DNA from: an uncultured Capnocytophaga sp.
GTDB taxonomy: Bacteria > Bacteroidota > Bacteroidia > Flavobacteriales > Flavobacteriaceae
Direction of reading: 5' to 3'
Length of the DNA stretch: 5,591 nucleotides
Assembly: GCA_915070235.1 (NCBI GenBank)
Contig: CAJZFM010000155.1
Coordinates: 1-5,591 of the forward strand
Shown here one piece after another: positions 1 to 5,527 of this stretch; the first letter of the stretch is position 1; every line of letters starts with the position of its first letter. A program made the translations under genes and the position numbers. The notes under the pieces were generated by a model. It worked only from the letters and a program-made list of their open reading frames with translations. It ran no database searches and was not told the DNA's origin.

Positions 1-51
1 GAGGGGCGAGAAGTAAGAATTTATACAATAAAAAATAATGTTAAGTATTTA

Positions 52-72
52 ACAGTAGTCAGAAGTCAGTCT
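52..72. repeat. TCAG-type heptad repeats, copy 1
   Basis: Three 7-base units can be read in phase: ACAGTAG, TCAGAAG, TCAGTCT. The 19-base core CAGTAGTCAGAAGTCAGTC (53-71) matches 18 of 19 bases of 5459-5477 in front of lepA, in the same orientation. It lies upstream of the promoter at 107-137, so it is probably not in that transcript. The match is seen directly; what the repeat does is unknown. Confidence 0.7.
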
Positions 73-106
73 ATTGTAGCTCAAGATTAAAAATTTAAAA
101 TTTTCC

Positions 107-137
107 TTGATTTTTTTGTAAGAATATTGTATTTTTG
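107..137 (+). promoter_or_regulatory. Bacteroidota-type promoter for the barrel gene
   Basis: TTG at 107-109, a 20-base spacer, then TATTTTTG at 130-137, which fits the Bacteroidota -33/-7 pattern (TTTG or TTG, about 19-21 bases, TAnnTTTG). The spacing is identical to the promoter in front of pckA. Transcription would begin a few bases after 137, leaving a leader of roughly 55-60 bases that contains the TAATCAC repeats. Confidence 0.6.
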
Positions 138-153
138 CATTTCAAATCGGTGG

Positions 154-185
154 TTAGAACTCATTAATCACTAATCACTAACAGC
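154..185. repeat. TAATCAC-type heptad repeats in the leader, copy 1
   Basis: TTAGAAC (154-160), a four-base slip TCAT, then TAATCAC, TAATCAC, TAACAGC in 7-base phase (165-185). The block resembles the second half of the array before lepA (AGAACT, then TAATCAC, TAACTAC, TAATAAC); the 12 bases at 171-182 are identical to 5485-5496. It falls between the predicted transcription start and the ATG at 199, so it would be transcribed as 5' leader. Confidence 0.65.
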
Positions 186-198
186 TAAAAAATAGAAA

Positions 199-849
199 AT
201 GAAAAGACTAATTTTGTTATTATTCCTCTTAGCCACAGTATCTTATGGGCAAGGAGTGAAATTTGGAGCACGTATTGGTTTTACGGTTGCCGACTTATAT
301 ATAAGCGGACGAGGCTTTGATACAGCCAATACGCTCAATAGCGATCGCAGAATGGAGTATCTAACAGACTTCATCTATACAGGTCATGTGGGAGGCTTTG
401 TGGAGATAAAGCTCCCTAAAAAATTCTATATAGAACCAGGAGTAAACCTAACCGTCTTGGGCGCAGAATATGGAAACGTTAAGGTTTTTAAGGGAAGAGA
501 TGACGACTATGAAAGTGATAACTACTACAGAAGAGACAAGGTGTACATCACCCAGCTGAACCTACCTGTTTGGATAAAATACAGAGCTGTAGCAGGCTTG
601 CATCCTAAAATAGGTGCTTATGTGGGCTATTTGGCCGCTGTCAAGGAAAAGAGAGATGGGAAAATCACTGAAGTAGCTGCCAAATACCGCAATAGTGATA
701 TAGATTTTGGCTTGGGAGCAGGTGTAGAGTACCATTTTCCAAGTGGATTTTTCTTGGATACCAACTTTAATGTAGGCCTATCCAATCTTTCCGCAAGGGG
801 AGAGGTACGAAACTTTTTCTTACAGACAGGGGTAGGCTATAAGTTCTAA
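199..849 (+). CDS. Outer-membrane beta-barrel (porin-family) protein
   Basis: A 216-residue exported protein resembling the outer-membrane beta-barrel families common in Bacteroidota (of the OMP_b-brl_2 kind). Residues 1-17 are a signal peptide: MKR, a Leu-rich core, then SYG with likely cleavage before Gln18. The mature chain opens with VKFGARIGFTVADL, like the GxxxGxN/T first strand of this family, followed by alternating polar/aromatic strands (KFYIEPGVNLTVLG, HPKIGAYVGYLAAV, DFGLGAGVEYHF) and a closing strand ending in Tyr-Lys-Phe, as expected for barrel assembly. It is a small barrel, probably of eight or so strands, without a visible OmpA or plug domain. The start is supported by the signal peptide and by the promoter at 107-137. 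It appears monocistronic, because pckA has its own promoter. Substrate and role cannot be read from the sequence. Confidence 0.85.
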   Translation: MKRLILLLFLLATVSYGQGVKFGARIGFTVADLYISGRGFDTANTLNSDRRMEYLTDFIYTGHVGGFVEIKLPKKFYIEPGVNLTVLGAEYGNVKVFKGRDDDYESDNYYRRDKVYITQLNLPVWIKYRAVAGLHPKIGAYVGYLAAVKEKRDGKITEVAAKYRNSDIDFGLGAGVEYHFPSGFFLDTNFNVGLSNLSARGEVRNFFLQTGVGYKF

Positions 850-888
850 AAAAGGTACGTAAAAAGAGAAAAATTTTTAGGAAATTTG

Positions 889-919
889 TTGGATATTACA
901 AAAGAAAGTTGTACCTTTG
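889..919 (+). promoter_or_regulatory. Bacteroidota-type promoter for pckA
   Basis: TTG at 889-891, a 20-base spacer and TACCTTTG at 912-919 form a good -33/-7 pair. The predicted start near 923-927 gives an AT-rich leader of about 60 bases before the ATG at 986. No Shine-Dalgarno sequence is present; the bases before the ATG are A/T only apart from one C, as is usual in this phylum. Confidence 0.65.
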
Positions 920-985
920 TCGGACACAAAATCCTCCAAATGGATTACTTTTTAACTGATTATTTTATAATTAAAAATTTTTTCT

Positions 986-2560
986 ATGAGTACAAAAACT
1001 CTTTCCATAGACAAATATGGAATTAAAGGCGCTAATGTGCGTTACCAACTCTCCGCAGATGAGTTACATGCAGAAACCCTTGCAAAGGGATTAGGAAAAG
1101 AAGCTTCCTCTGGAGCTTTGGCTGTAAATACAGGAAAGTTCACAGGGCGTTCTCCTCAAGACCGTTTCATTGTAGAAGATGCTATTACCAAAGATCGTGT
1201 ATGGTGGGGAAAGATTAATATTCCATTCGCTCCTGAGAAGTTCGATGCTTTGTATGAAAAAGTAGTAGCTTTCCTCTCCAATAAGGAAGTATATGTACAT
1301 GATGGTTATGTATGTGCAGACCCTAAATACCGTACCAATGTACGTACTATTACTGAGCTTCCTTGGAGTAACCTCTTTGCCTACAACATGTTTCTTCGTA
1401 TAGAAGACAGCGAATTGGCTGGTTTCAAAGAAGATTGGTTAGTAGTCAATGCTCCAAGTTTCTTAGCTGACCCTGCTGTAGATGGTACACGTCAAGGAAA
1501 CTTTGCAATCCTAAACTTCACTCGTAAGATTGTTCTTATTGGAGGAACAGGATACACAGGAGAAATTAAAAAAGGTATCTTCTCTGCTATGAACTTTGAA
1601 CTACCTGTATTCCGCAACACTATGCCTATGCACTGCTCTGCCAACGTAGGAAAAGAGGGTGATACAGCTATTTTCTTCGGTCTTTCTGGTACAGGTAAAA
1701 CAACCCTTTCAGCAGACCCTAACCGACACCTTATCGGTGATGACGAGCACGGATGGACTCCAGAGAACACCGTATTCAACTTTGAAGGAGGTTGCTACGC
1801 TAAAGTAATCGACCTTACAGCTGAAAAAGAACCTGAAATCTTCGGAGCTATTAAAAAAGGAGCAATCCTTGAAAACGTGATTATGGATGACAAGGGAGTA
1901 GTTGATTTCTCTCGTACTGATATCACAGAAAACACTCGTGTTTCTTATCCTATCTACCACATTGCCAATATTCAACCTGGCTCTATAGGACACAATCCAA
2001 AGAATATTTTCTTCCTTACATTTGATGCTTACGGAGTATTGCCTCCTATCTCCAAACTTACACCGAACCAAGCTGCTTACCAATTCATCTCAGGATATAC
2101 CTCTAAGGTAGCAGGTACTGAAGTAGGTATCACTACTCCACAAAAAACTTTCTCTGCTTGTTTTGGTGCTGCTTTCATGCCATTGCACCCAGCCGAATAC
2201 GGAAAAATGTTGGCTGCCAAGATCAAAGAATCAGGTGTAAATGTATGGCTTGTCAATACAGGATACAACGGAAAGATGAAACGTTGCAGCCTTAAAGATA
2301 CTCGTGCTCTTATCACAGCAGCTCTTACAGGGGCACTTAACAAGGTAGAATTTAAGGAACTTCCTATCTTCGGATTCCAAGTACCTCAGTCTTGCGCTAC
2401 AGTGTCCGACCAAAATATCCTCAACCCTGAAAATACTTGGGACGACAAAGCACAATTCGCTGCTAAATCTAAAGAATTGGCAGAAGCCTTTGTAGAAAAC
2501 TTCAAAAAGTTTGAAGCAGGTGCTGATGCAGAAGTACTTAAAGGTGCTCCTAAATTATAG
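986..2560 (+). CDS. pckA: Phosphoenolpyruvate carboxykinase (ATP)
   Basis: A 524-residue cytoplasmic enzyme interconverting oxaloacetate + ATP and phosphoenolpyruvate + ADP + CO2 (EC 4.1.1.49). All hallmarks of the ATP-dependent family are present in order: GRSPQDRF (54-61, substrate-binding Arg55), YTGEIKKGIF (190-199, with the metal-ligand Lys), MHCSANVG (metal-ligand His216), the P-loop GLSGTGKTT (232-240, Lys238), GDDEHGW (251-257, acidic metal ligands), FNFEGGCYAK (264-273) and ENTRVSYPI (315-323, Arg318). The P-loop form separates it from the GTP enzyme. Length is close to the usual 520-540, so it looks complete and active. It stands alone between its own promoter and a strong terminator. 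In CO2-requiring fermentative Bacteroidota this enzyme can run toward oxaloacetate, feeding succinate production; the direction here is inference. Confidence 0.98.
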   Translation: MSTKTLSIDKYGIKGANVRYQLSADELHAETLAKGLGKEASSGALAVNTGKFTGRSPQDRFIVEDAITKDRVWWGKINIPFAPEKFDALYEKVVAFLSNKEVYVHDGYVCADPKYRTNVRTITELPWSNLFAYNMFLRIEDSELAGFKEDWLVVNAPSFLADPAVDGTRQGNFAILNFTRKIVLIGGTGYTGEIKKGIFSAMNFELPVFRNTMPMHCSANVGKEGDTAIFFGLSGTGKTTLSADPNRHLIGDDEHGWTPENTVFNFEGGCYAKVIDLTAEKEPEIFGAIKKGAILENVIMDDKGVVDFSRTDITENTRVSYPIYHIANIQPGSIGHNPKNIFFLTFDAYGVLPPISKLTPNQAAYQFISGYTSKVAGTEVGITTPQKTFSACFGAAFMPLHPAEYGKMLAAKIKESGVNVWLVNTGYNGKMKRCSLKDTRALITAALTGALNKVEFKELPIFGFQVPQSCATVSDQNILNPENTWDDKAQFAAKSKELAEAFVENFKKFEAGADAEVLKGAPKL

Positions 2561-2591
2561 AATCAGTCATCATTTCTTATAATTATTTTAG

Positions 2592-2628
2592 AAAGAGGCT
2601 ACTGGGATTCCAGTAAGCCTCTTTTTTT
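2592..2628 (+). terminator. Rho-independent terminator of pckA, facing a convergent gene
   Basis: A 14-base-pair stem (2592-2605 with 2610-2624, one bulged A at 2615) closed by a GATT loop, rich in GC in the middle (GAGGCT/AGCCTC), with seven Ts at 2622-2628. It starts 32 bases after the pckA stop. The minus-strand gene ends at 2633, so the same hairpin lies just past its stop; on that strand the following T-run is short and interrupted (TTTCT), so it should work less well there. Confidence 0.9.
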
Positions 2629-2632
2629 AGAA

Positions 2633-2992
2633 TTAAAAGGTTTCTTTTTCAGAATCCTCTATAAACTCCTTAAGGATCGGGAGTTGGCAGTGATTGACGT
2701 CTTTGCTTGCTGTAAGTAGTGTAACAACTGCTTTCCCCTGAAGGAGTTGCAAGAAGTCTGTCATATGAGGATTATCAGAGAGTTCTTTCCTATAGGAAGT
2801 CTTAAAGGTCTCAAAGTCATCACTTGTGTGGAAAGCCTTGCGCACCGCATCGGAGGGAGCTACCTCCTTGTCCCACAGATCCACGTCTAAGTTCTCTTTT
2901 TTAATACCTCGAGGATAGATTTTATCTACTAAAATACGAAAGCCATCGGCATCCTCTTTAGCCTGATAAATACGTTTTAACTTGATTTCCAT
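2633..2992 (-). CDS. DUF488 family protein (YeaO-like)
   Basis: A 119-residue cytoplasmic protein of the DUF488 family, whose E. coli member is YeaO. Diagnostic stretches are the N-terminal IKLKRIYQ, the FRILVDKIYPRGI block (the family usually has RVLVDRLWPRG), LWDKEVAPSDAVRKAF (usually W.K..APS..LRK.F) and the C-terminal VTLLTASKDVNHCQLPILKEFI (usually TLLYSAKD..HN.A..L...L). Trp of the WPRG motif is replaced by Tyr. I start it at the ATG at 2992, because this matches the family N-terminus and lies about 20 bases after the minus-strand TATTTTTG element; the longer open frame to 3046 would begin upstream of that element. The biochemical role of the family is not established. It converges with pckA and diverges from the Cys-rich gene. 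Confidence 0.85.
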   Translation of the reverse strand: MEIKLKRIYQAKEDADGFRILVDKIYPRGIKKENLDVDLWDKEVAPSDAVRKAFHTSDDFETFKTSYRKELSDNPHMTDFLQLLQGKAVVTLLTASKDVNHCQLPILKEFIEDSEKETF

Positions 2993-3015
2993 AAGATAAG
3001 CTATTTTTCTCATTG

Positions 3016-3023
3016 CAAAAATA
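3016..3023 (-). promoter_or_regulatory. -7 promoter element for the DUF488 gene
   Basis: CAAAAATA on the plus strand reads TATTTTTG on the minus strand, an exact TAnnTTTG match and the same octamer as in the promoter at 130-137. No clear TTG is found about 20 bases upstream (GTG is there), so support rests on one element and on position, 23 bases before the chosen ATG. Confidence 0.45.
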
Positions 3024-3067
3024 GTGCAAATTTTCCAAAAAAGCACTCCTATATCATTCTTTTTTTA

Positions 3068-3075
3068 TACCTTTG
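3068..3075 (+). promoter_or_regulatory. -7 promoter element for the Cys-rich gene
   Basis: TACCTTTG, identical to the -7 octamer of pckA, ends 23 bases before the ATG at 3099. A -33 TTG is not visible at the expected distance. Together with the minus-strand element at 3016-3023 it makes a compact divergent promoter region between two short genes. Confidence 0.5.
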
Positions 3076-3098
3076 CAGCGAATTTAAAACAACATCCT

Positions 3099-3548
3099 AT
3101 GAAACGTTTGTTCATGTTATTCGTAATGGCTATGGCACCACTTGCTATGAGTGCTCAAGATAATAGCCAACAGGTACAACCAGAGAAAGCTACAACTAAG
3201 GCCTGCTGCAGCAAAGACAAGAAAGATGGCGCTGCATGCCACAAAGACGGCAAAGGCGAGAAAGTAGCTTGTCACAAAGATGAAAAACCATCTTGCGATA
3301 AAAACAACAAAAATTGCTGCAAAGACAGTAAGAATTGTTGCAAAGACAGCAAAGACGAAAAATCTTGCTGCAAAGATGGTAAGGCTTGCTGCAAAGACAG
3401 CAAAGACGGCAAATCTTGCTGCAAAGATGGCAAAGGTAAAGACGGCAAGTCTTGTGGAAAAGACCAAAACGGCGTAGCTTCTGACAAAAAAGAAGATTGC
3501 AAGAAAGACGGCAAGAAATCTTGCTGCGCTGCAAAAAAAGCCGCTTAA
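3099..3548 (+). CDS. Secreted Cys/Lys-rich tandem-repeat protein
   Basis: I do not recognise a named family. The product is 149 residues. Residues 1-19 form a signal peptide (MKRLFMLF..., ending AMSA, cleavage before Gln20), so it is exported to the periplasm or beyond. The mature 130 residues are low-complexity, with 19 Cys and about 35 Lys, mostly as repeats of CCKDSK and CCKDGK. Seven Cys-Cys pairs lie at 36, 73, 80, 90, 97, 107 and 142, and two Cys-His pairs at 47 and 58. Residues 79-95 and 96-112 are a 17-residue tandem duplication with 15 identities. Almost no hydrophobic residues occur after the signal peptide, so no ordinary folded core is expected. Metal binding or thiol chemistry is a reasonable guess only. 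The start at 3099 is preferred over an in-frame ATG at 3024, because the latter lies upstream of the -7 element and would mask the signal peptide. Confidence 0.75.
   Translation: MKRLFMLFVMAMAPLAMSAQDNSQQVQPEKATTKACCSKDKKDGAACHKDGKGEKVACHKDEKPSCDKNNKNCCKDSKNCCKDSKDEKSCCKDGKACCKDSKDGKSCCKDGKGKDGKSCGKDQNGVASDKKEDCKKDGKKSCCAAKKAA
3333..3434 (+). repeat. 51-base tandem duplication inside the Cys-rich gene
   Basis: Codons 79-95 (3333-3383) and 96-112 (3384-3434) are adjacent copies of a 51-base unit. Within it, 3340-3379 and 3391-3430 agree at 38 of 40 bases, and 20 bases (3360-3379 and 3411-3430) are identical. Shorter CCKDSK units flank it (residues 73-78 and 80-85). The unit is a multiple of three, so gain or loss keeps the frame. 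Confidence 0.85.
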
Positions 3549-3567
3549 GGGTATTTTTACAAAGAGA

Positions 3568-3596
3568 CAAAGAGCTATCCTATGGGGTAGCTTTTG
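3568..3596 (+). terminator. Possible terminator after the Cys-rich gene
   Basis: A 12-base-pair stem with one bulged G at 3572 and one G-T pair (CAAA.AGCTATCC with GGGTAGCTTTTG) is closed by a TATG loop. It lies 20 bases after the stop codon. Only four Ts occur, and they form part of the stem, so termination is probably weaker than at the pckA hairpin and some read-through into the MutS-like gene is possible. Confidence 0.55.
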
Positions 3597-3630
3597 TCGT
3601 ATAAATAATACAATAACTCATACAATATAA

Positions 3631-5412
3631 ATGATCTCCACTTATCAGCAGCTCTTAGAAGAAGCTAAGCTCTCTTTCAAGCAGCTCTCACAAAAATCCC
3701 ATGTGATAGGTACCATGCGCCTTGTAGTAACATTGGCTATCTTGGTATCTATTTACTTTGCTTTTAGGGAAAAATCATGGTTAATAGCTGCAATAATACT
3801 CCTTTTGCTTATACTCTTCTTCTATTTGGTAGTTATTCATAAGAAAACAAATCTTTTTCGCAAGATAGCTCAACAGAAAATAGCTATCAATGAGAATGAA
3901 ATAGCCTTTTTGGAGAAAAATCAGTTTTTTTCAGCCAATGGAGAAGAATTTCAAGATGATACCCATCCGTATTCTTATGATTTGGATATCTTTGGATCAC
4001 ATTCTTTGTATCAATATATCAACCGAACCCATACTTTTCTAGGACGTAAGAGCTTAGCAGCACATTTTTTATCACCCAAAGCCGATGAGATACCTCATTT
4101 GCAAGCAGTAACCCAAGAACTCTCAGCGGAAGAACATCTTAGGTGGCGCCAAGAGTTTATGGCTACCACTGCCCTAATAGGAGATACCCAAGAGTTCTAT
4201 GAACAAATGGAGCAATGGGCAGCAAAGGAAGAAAAAGCCTTTCCTCGTCTGCTAAGATTCTTTCTTTGGGGTGCTTCGCTGCTTGTGATTCTTAGCCTGG
4301 TTGCAGGGTATGGATTGGGATATGAGGGATTTAAGGTGGTATGTAATACGTTGATAACCATCAATTTGTTCGTGTTTCTAACCTTTATCGGAAAGATGCA
4401 AAAGAGCAAACTTGGATTTGAAAACACCTATCACCTATTATATACCTTCAAGAGAAGTATCACCCTGATAGAGAAAGCCACTCAGTTTAAATCAGCTCGG
4501 TTTGAGCTTTTACGAGAAAAACTGCATGAGGGAGATGAGAGTGCCAGCAGAAGTATTTCCCAGCTTTCTCGCCTATTGGACGACTTGGATAATGTAGGGA
4601 ATATATTGGTCTCTATCCCTTTGAATATCCTCACTTTCTATCACTTGCACACCTACCGAAAGCTCCTAAGGTGGAAGCAGGCACATGCCAAGCACATCGC
4701 CTTGTGGCTCTCCGTTATTGCAGAGGTAGAAGTATTACACAGTTTTGCCAATTTCAGCTATAACAATCATAGCTTTGCTTATCCCTCTCTGAATGACCAA
4801 CAACTGATTTCCTTTGAATCCCTTGGTCACCCACTTATTCCTGCTAAGGGGCGCGTATGCAATACTATTTCCTTTGTTTCGCACCGCTTTGTCATCTTGA
4901 CAGGATCCAATATGTCAGGTAAGAGTACCTTCCTCAGAGCCCTTGGTGTGAATATGCTATTGGCTACAATGGGGCTTCCGGTATGTGCCCAAAAGGCTAC
5001 GGTACACCCTATGAAACTGTTGGTATCCATGCGCCTATCCGACTCGTTAAGTGATGGAAAATCCTACTTTTACGCAGAGATTAATCGCTTACGCACTATC
5101 ATGGAACAGCTGGAAAAAGCCCCTTGCTTTGTCCTTCTGGACGAATTGCTCCGAGGTACAAACTCCGAGGACAAACAATCAGGTACTTTCAGAATTATAG
5201 AAAAAATGGTAGCTCTTAAGGCCATTGGAGTTATTGCCACTCACGATTTGGAGGTATGCACCCTTAGTGAAAAGTACCCTGATACATTGCAAAATAAGTG
5301 TTTTGAGTCCCAGATTATTGCAGGAGAACTCTATTTTGACTATACGCTAAAAGAAGGCATTTGCCAAAACAAGAACGCTACCTTCCTTATGGAAAAAATG
5401 GGCGTTATCTGA
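3631..5412 (+). CDS. Membrane-anchored MutS-like ATPase
   Basis: A 593-residue protein whose C-terminal third is a MutS-family ATPase domain: Walker A TGSNMSGKSTFLRALG (424-439, Lys431), the SDSLSDGKSYFYAEI segment (470-484) that corresponds to the conserved S/D-rich signature of MutS, Walker B VLLDELLRGTNS (501-512, Asp504-Glu505) and the IATHD switch (535-539). The middle (about 260-400) is helical, like the MutS core/lever. The N-terminal mismatch-binding domain and connector of true MutS are absent. Instead there are four hydrophobic segments, about 30-47, 49-70, 208-231 and 237-254, predicting a membrane anchor with the ATPase in the cytoplasm. Proteins of this layout occur in Bacteroidota and are often labelled as mismatch repair proteins, but a mismatch-repair role is not supported here. 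No strong promoter is visible in the 82-base gap upstream, so it may depend partly on read-through from the Cys-rich gene. Confidence 0.88.
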   Translation: MISTYQQLLEEAKLSFKQLSQKSHVIGTMRLVVTLAILVSIYFAFREKSWLIAAIILLLLILFFYLVVIHKKTNLFRKIAQQKIAINENEIAFLEKNQFFSANGEEFQDDTHPYSYDLDIFGSHSLYQYINRTHTFLGRKSLAAHFLSPKADEIPHLQAVTQELSAEEHLRWRQEFMATTALIGDTQEFYEQMEQWAAKEEKAFPRLLRFFLWGASLLVILSLVAGYGLGYEGFKVVCNTLITINLFVFLTFIGKMQKSKLGFENTYHLLYTFKRSITLIEKATQFKSARFELLREKLHEGDESASRSISQLSRLLDDLDNVGNILVSIPLNILTFYHLHTYRKLLRWKQAHAKHIALWLSVIAEVEVLHSFANFSYNNHSFAYPSLNDQQLISFESLGHPLIPAKGRVCNTISFVSHRFVILTGSNMSGKSTFLRALGVNMLLATMGLPVCAQKATVHPMKLLVSMRLSDSLSDGKSYFYAEINRLRTIMEQLEKAPCFVLLDELLRGTNSEDKQSGTFRIIEKMVALKAIGVIATHDLEVCTLSEKYPDTLQNKCFESQIIAGELYFDYTLKEGICQNKNATFLMEKMGVI

Positions 5413-5434
5413 TAGGAAAGTCCAAAAAAATATG

Positions 5435-5442
5435 TATCTTTG
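5435..5442 (+). promoter_or_regulatory. -7 promoter element for lepA
   Basis: TATCTTTG fits TAnnTTTG and begins 23 bases after the stop of the MutS-like gene. No TTG lies at the expected -33 position. The predicted leader of about 80 bases contains the whole heptad array at 5451-5506. Confidence 0.5.
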
Positions 5443-5450
5443 CCCCTTAA

Positions 5451-5506
5451 TCAGTTATCAGTAGTCAGAGGTCAGTCATCAGAACTAATCACTAACTACT
5501 AATAAC
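5451..5506. repeat. Eight-unit heptad array forming an imperfect palindrome
   Basis: Exactly eight 7-base units, each starting with T: TCAGTTA, TCAGTAG, TCAGAGG, TCAGTCA, TCAGAAC, TAATCAC, TAACTAC, TAATAAC. The TCAG half is nearly complementary to the TAA half: 5454-5476 pairs with 5484-5506 at 18 Watson-Crick positions plus one G-T out of 23, around a 7-base loop (5477-5483). Three of the four mismatches are C-A at 7- or 14-base steps (5459, 5466, 5473). Read from the minus strand these become G-U pairs, so the hairpin would be more stable in a minus-strand transcript. It lies in the presumed lepA leader. Confidence 0.75.
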
Positions 5507-5527
5507 GAACAAACTAAAGAAAACCGA

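Larger units (their letters stand above)
1..198. other. Intergenic region upstream of the barrel gene
   Basis: No convincing gene lies here. Frame 1 is open from the window edge to a TAA at 88-90, and the other two forward frames close at 14-16 and 36-38, so the tail of an upstream gene cannot be excluded, but nothing recognisable is encoded. The stretch holds TCAG-type 7-base repeats (52-72), a promoter (107-137) and TAATCAC-type repeats in the presumed leader (154-185). Confidence 0.6.

Noticed and set aside
1..90. Frame open from the window edge to a TAA at 88-90, possibly the end of an upstream gene
   Set aside because: It runs through the heptad repeat, its product is unrecognisable, and the other forward frames close earlier; there is too little sequence to decide.
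851..918. Perfect 8-base inverted repeat AAAGGTAC / GTACCTTT overlapping the pckA -7 element, and the small palindrome TGTCGGACA at 918-926
   Set aside because: The arms are 52 bases apart and made of bases common in this AT-rich region, and the second palindrome is only nine bases; chance is adequate without conservation across species.
1091..2455. Several open frames of 69-124 codons on the minus strand across pckA
   Set aside because: They lie antisense to a strongly conserved gene, overlap one another, resemble no family and have no promoter or leader of their own; they are by-products of pckA codon usage.
3300..3434. Regular repeats that might suggest a CRISPR array
   Set aside because: The repeats are coding, adjacent, multiples of three and without unique spacers; no cas gene is present.
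3117..3570. Open frames on the minus strand and in a second plus frame across the Cys-rich gene
   Set aside because: The repeated DNA keeps several frames open at once. Only the frame starting at 3099 has a signal peptide following a promoter element; the others give low-complexity Leu/Phe/Ser- or Lys/Ala/Thr-rich strings.
3588..3596. TAGCTTTTG as a promoter -7 element for the MutS-like gene
   Set aside because: It has one extra base compared with TAnnTTTG, lacks an upstream TTG and forms the 3' arm of the terminator-like hairpin.
3609..3627. TACAATA occurring twice, 12 bases apart, before the MutS-like gene
   Set aside because: Short and AT-only apart from one C; the same heptamer also occurs at 24-30, so it is not informative.
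4197..5030. Two minus-strand open frames inside the MutS-like gene
   Set aside because: Antisense to a conserved coding region, no recognisable product and no promoter.
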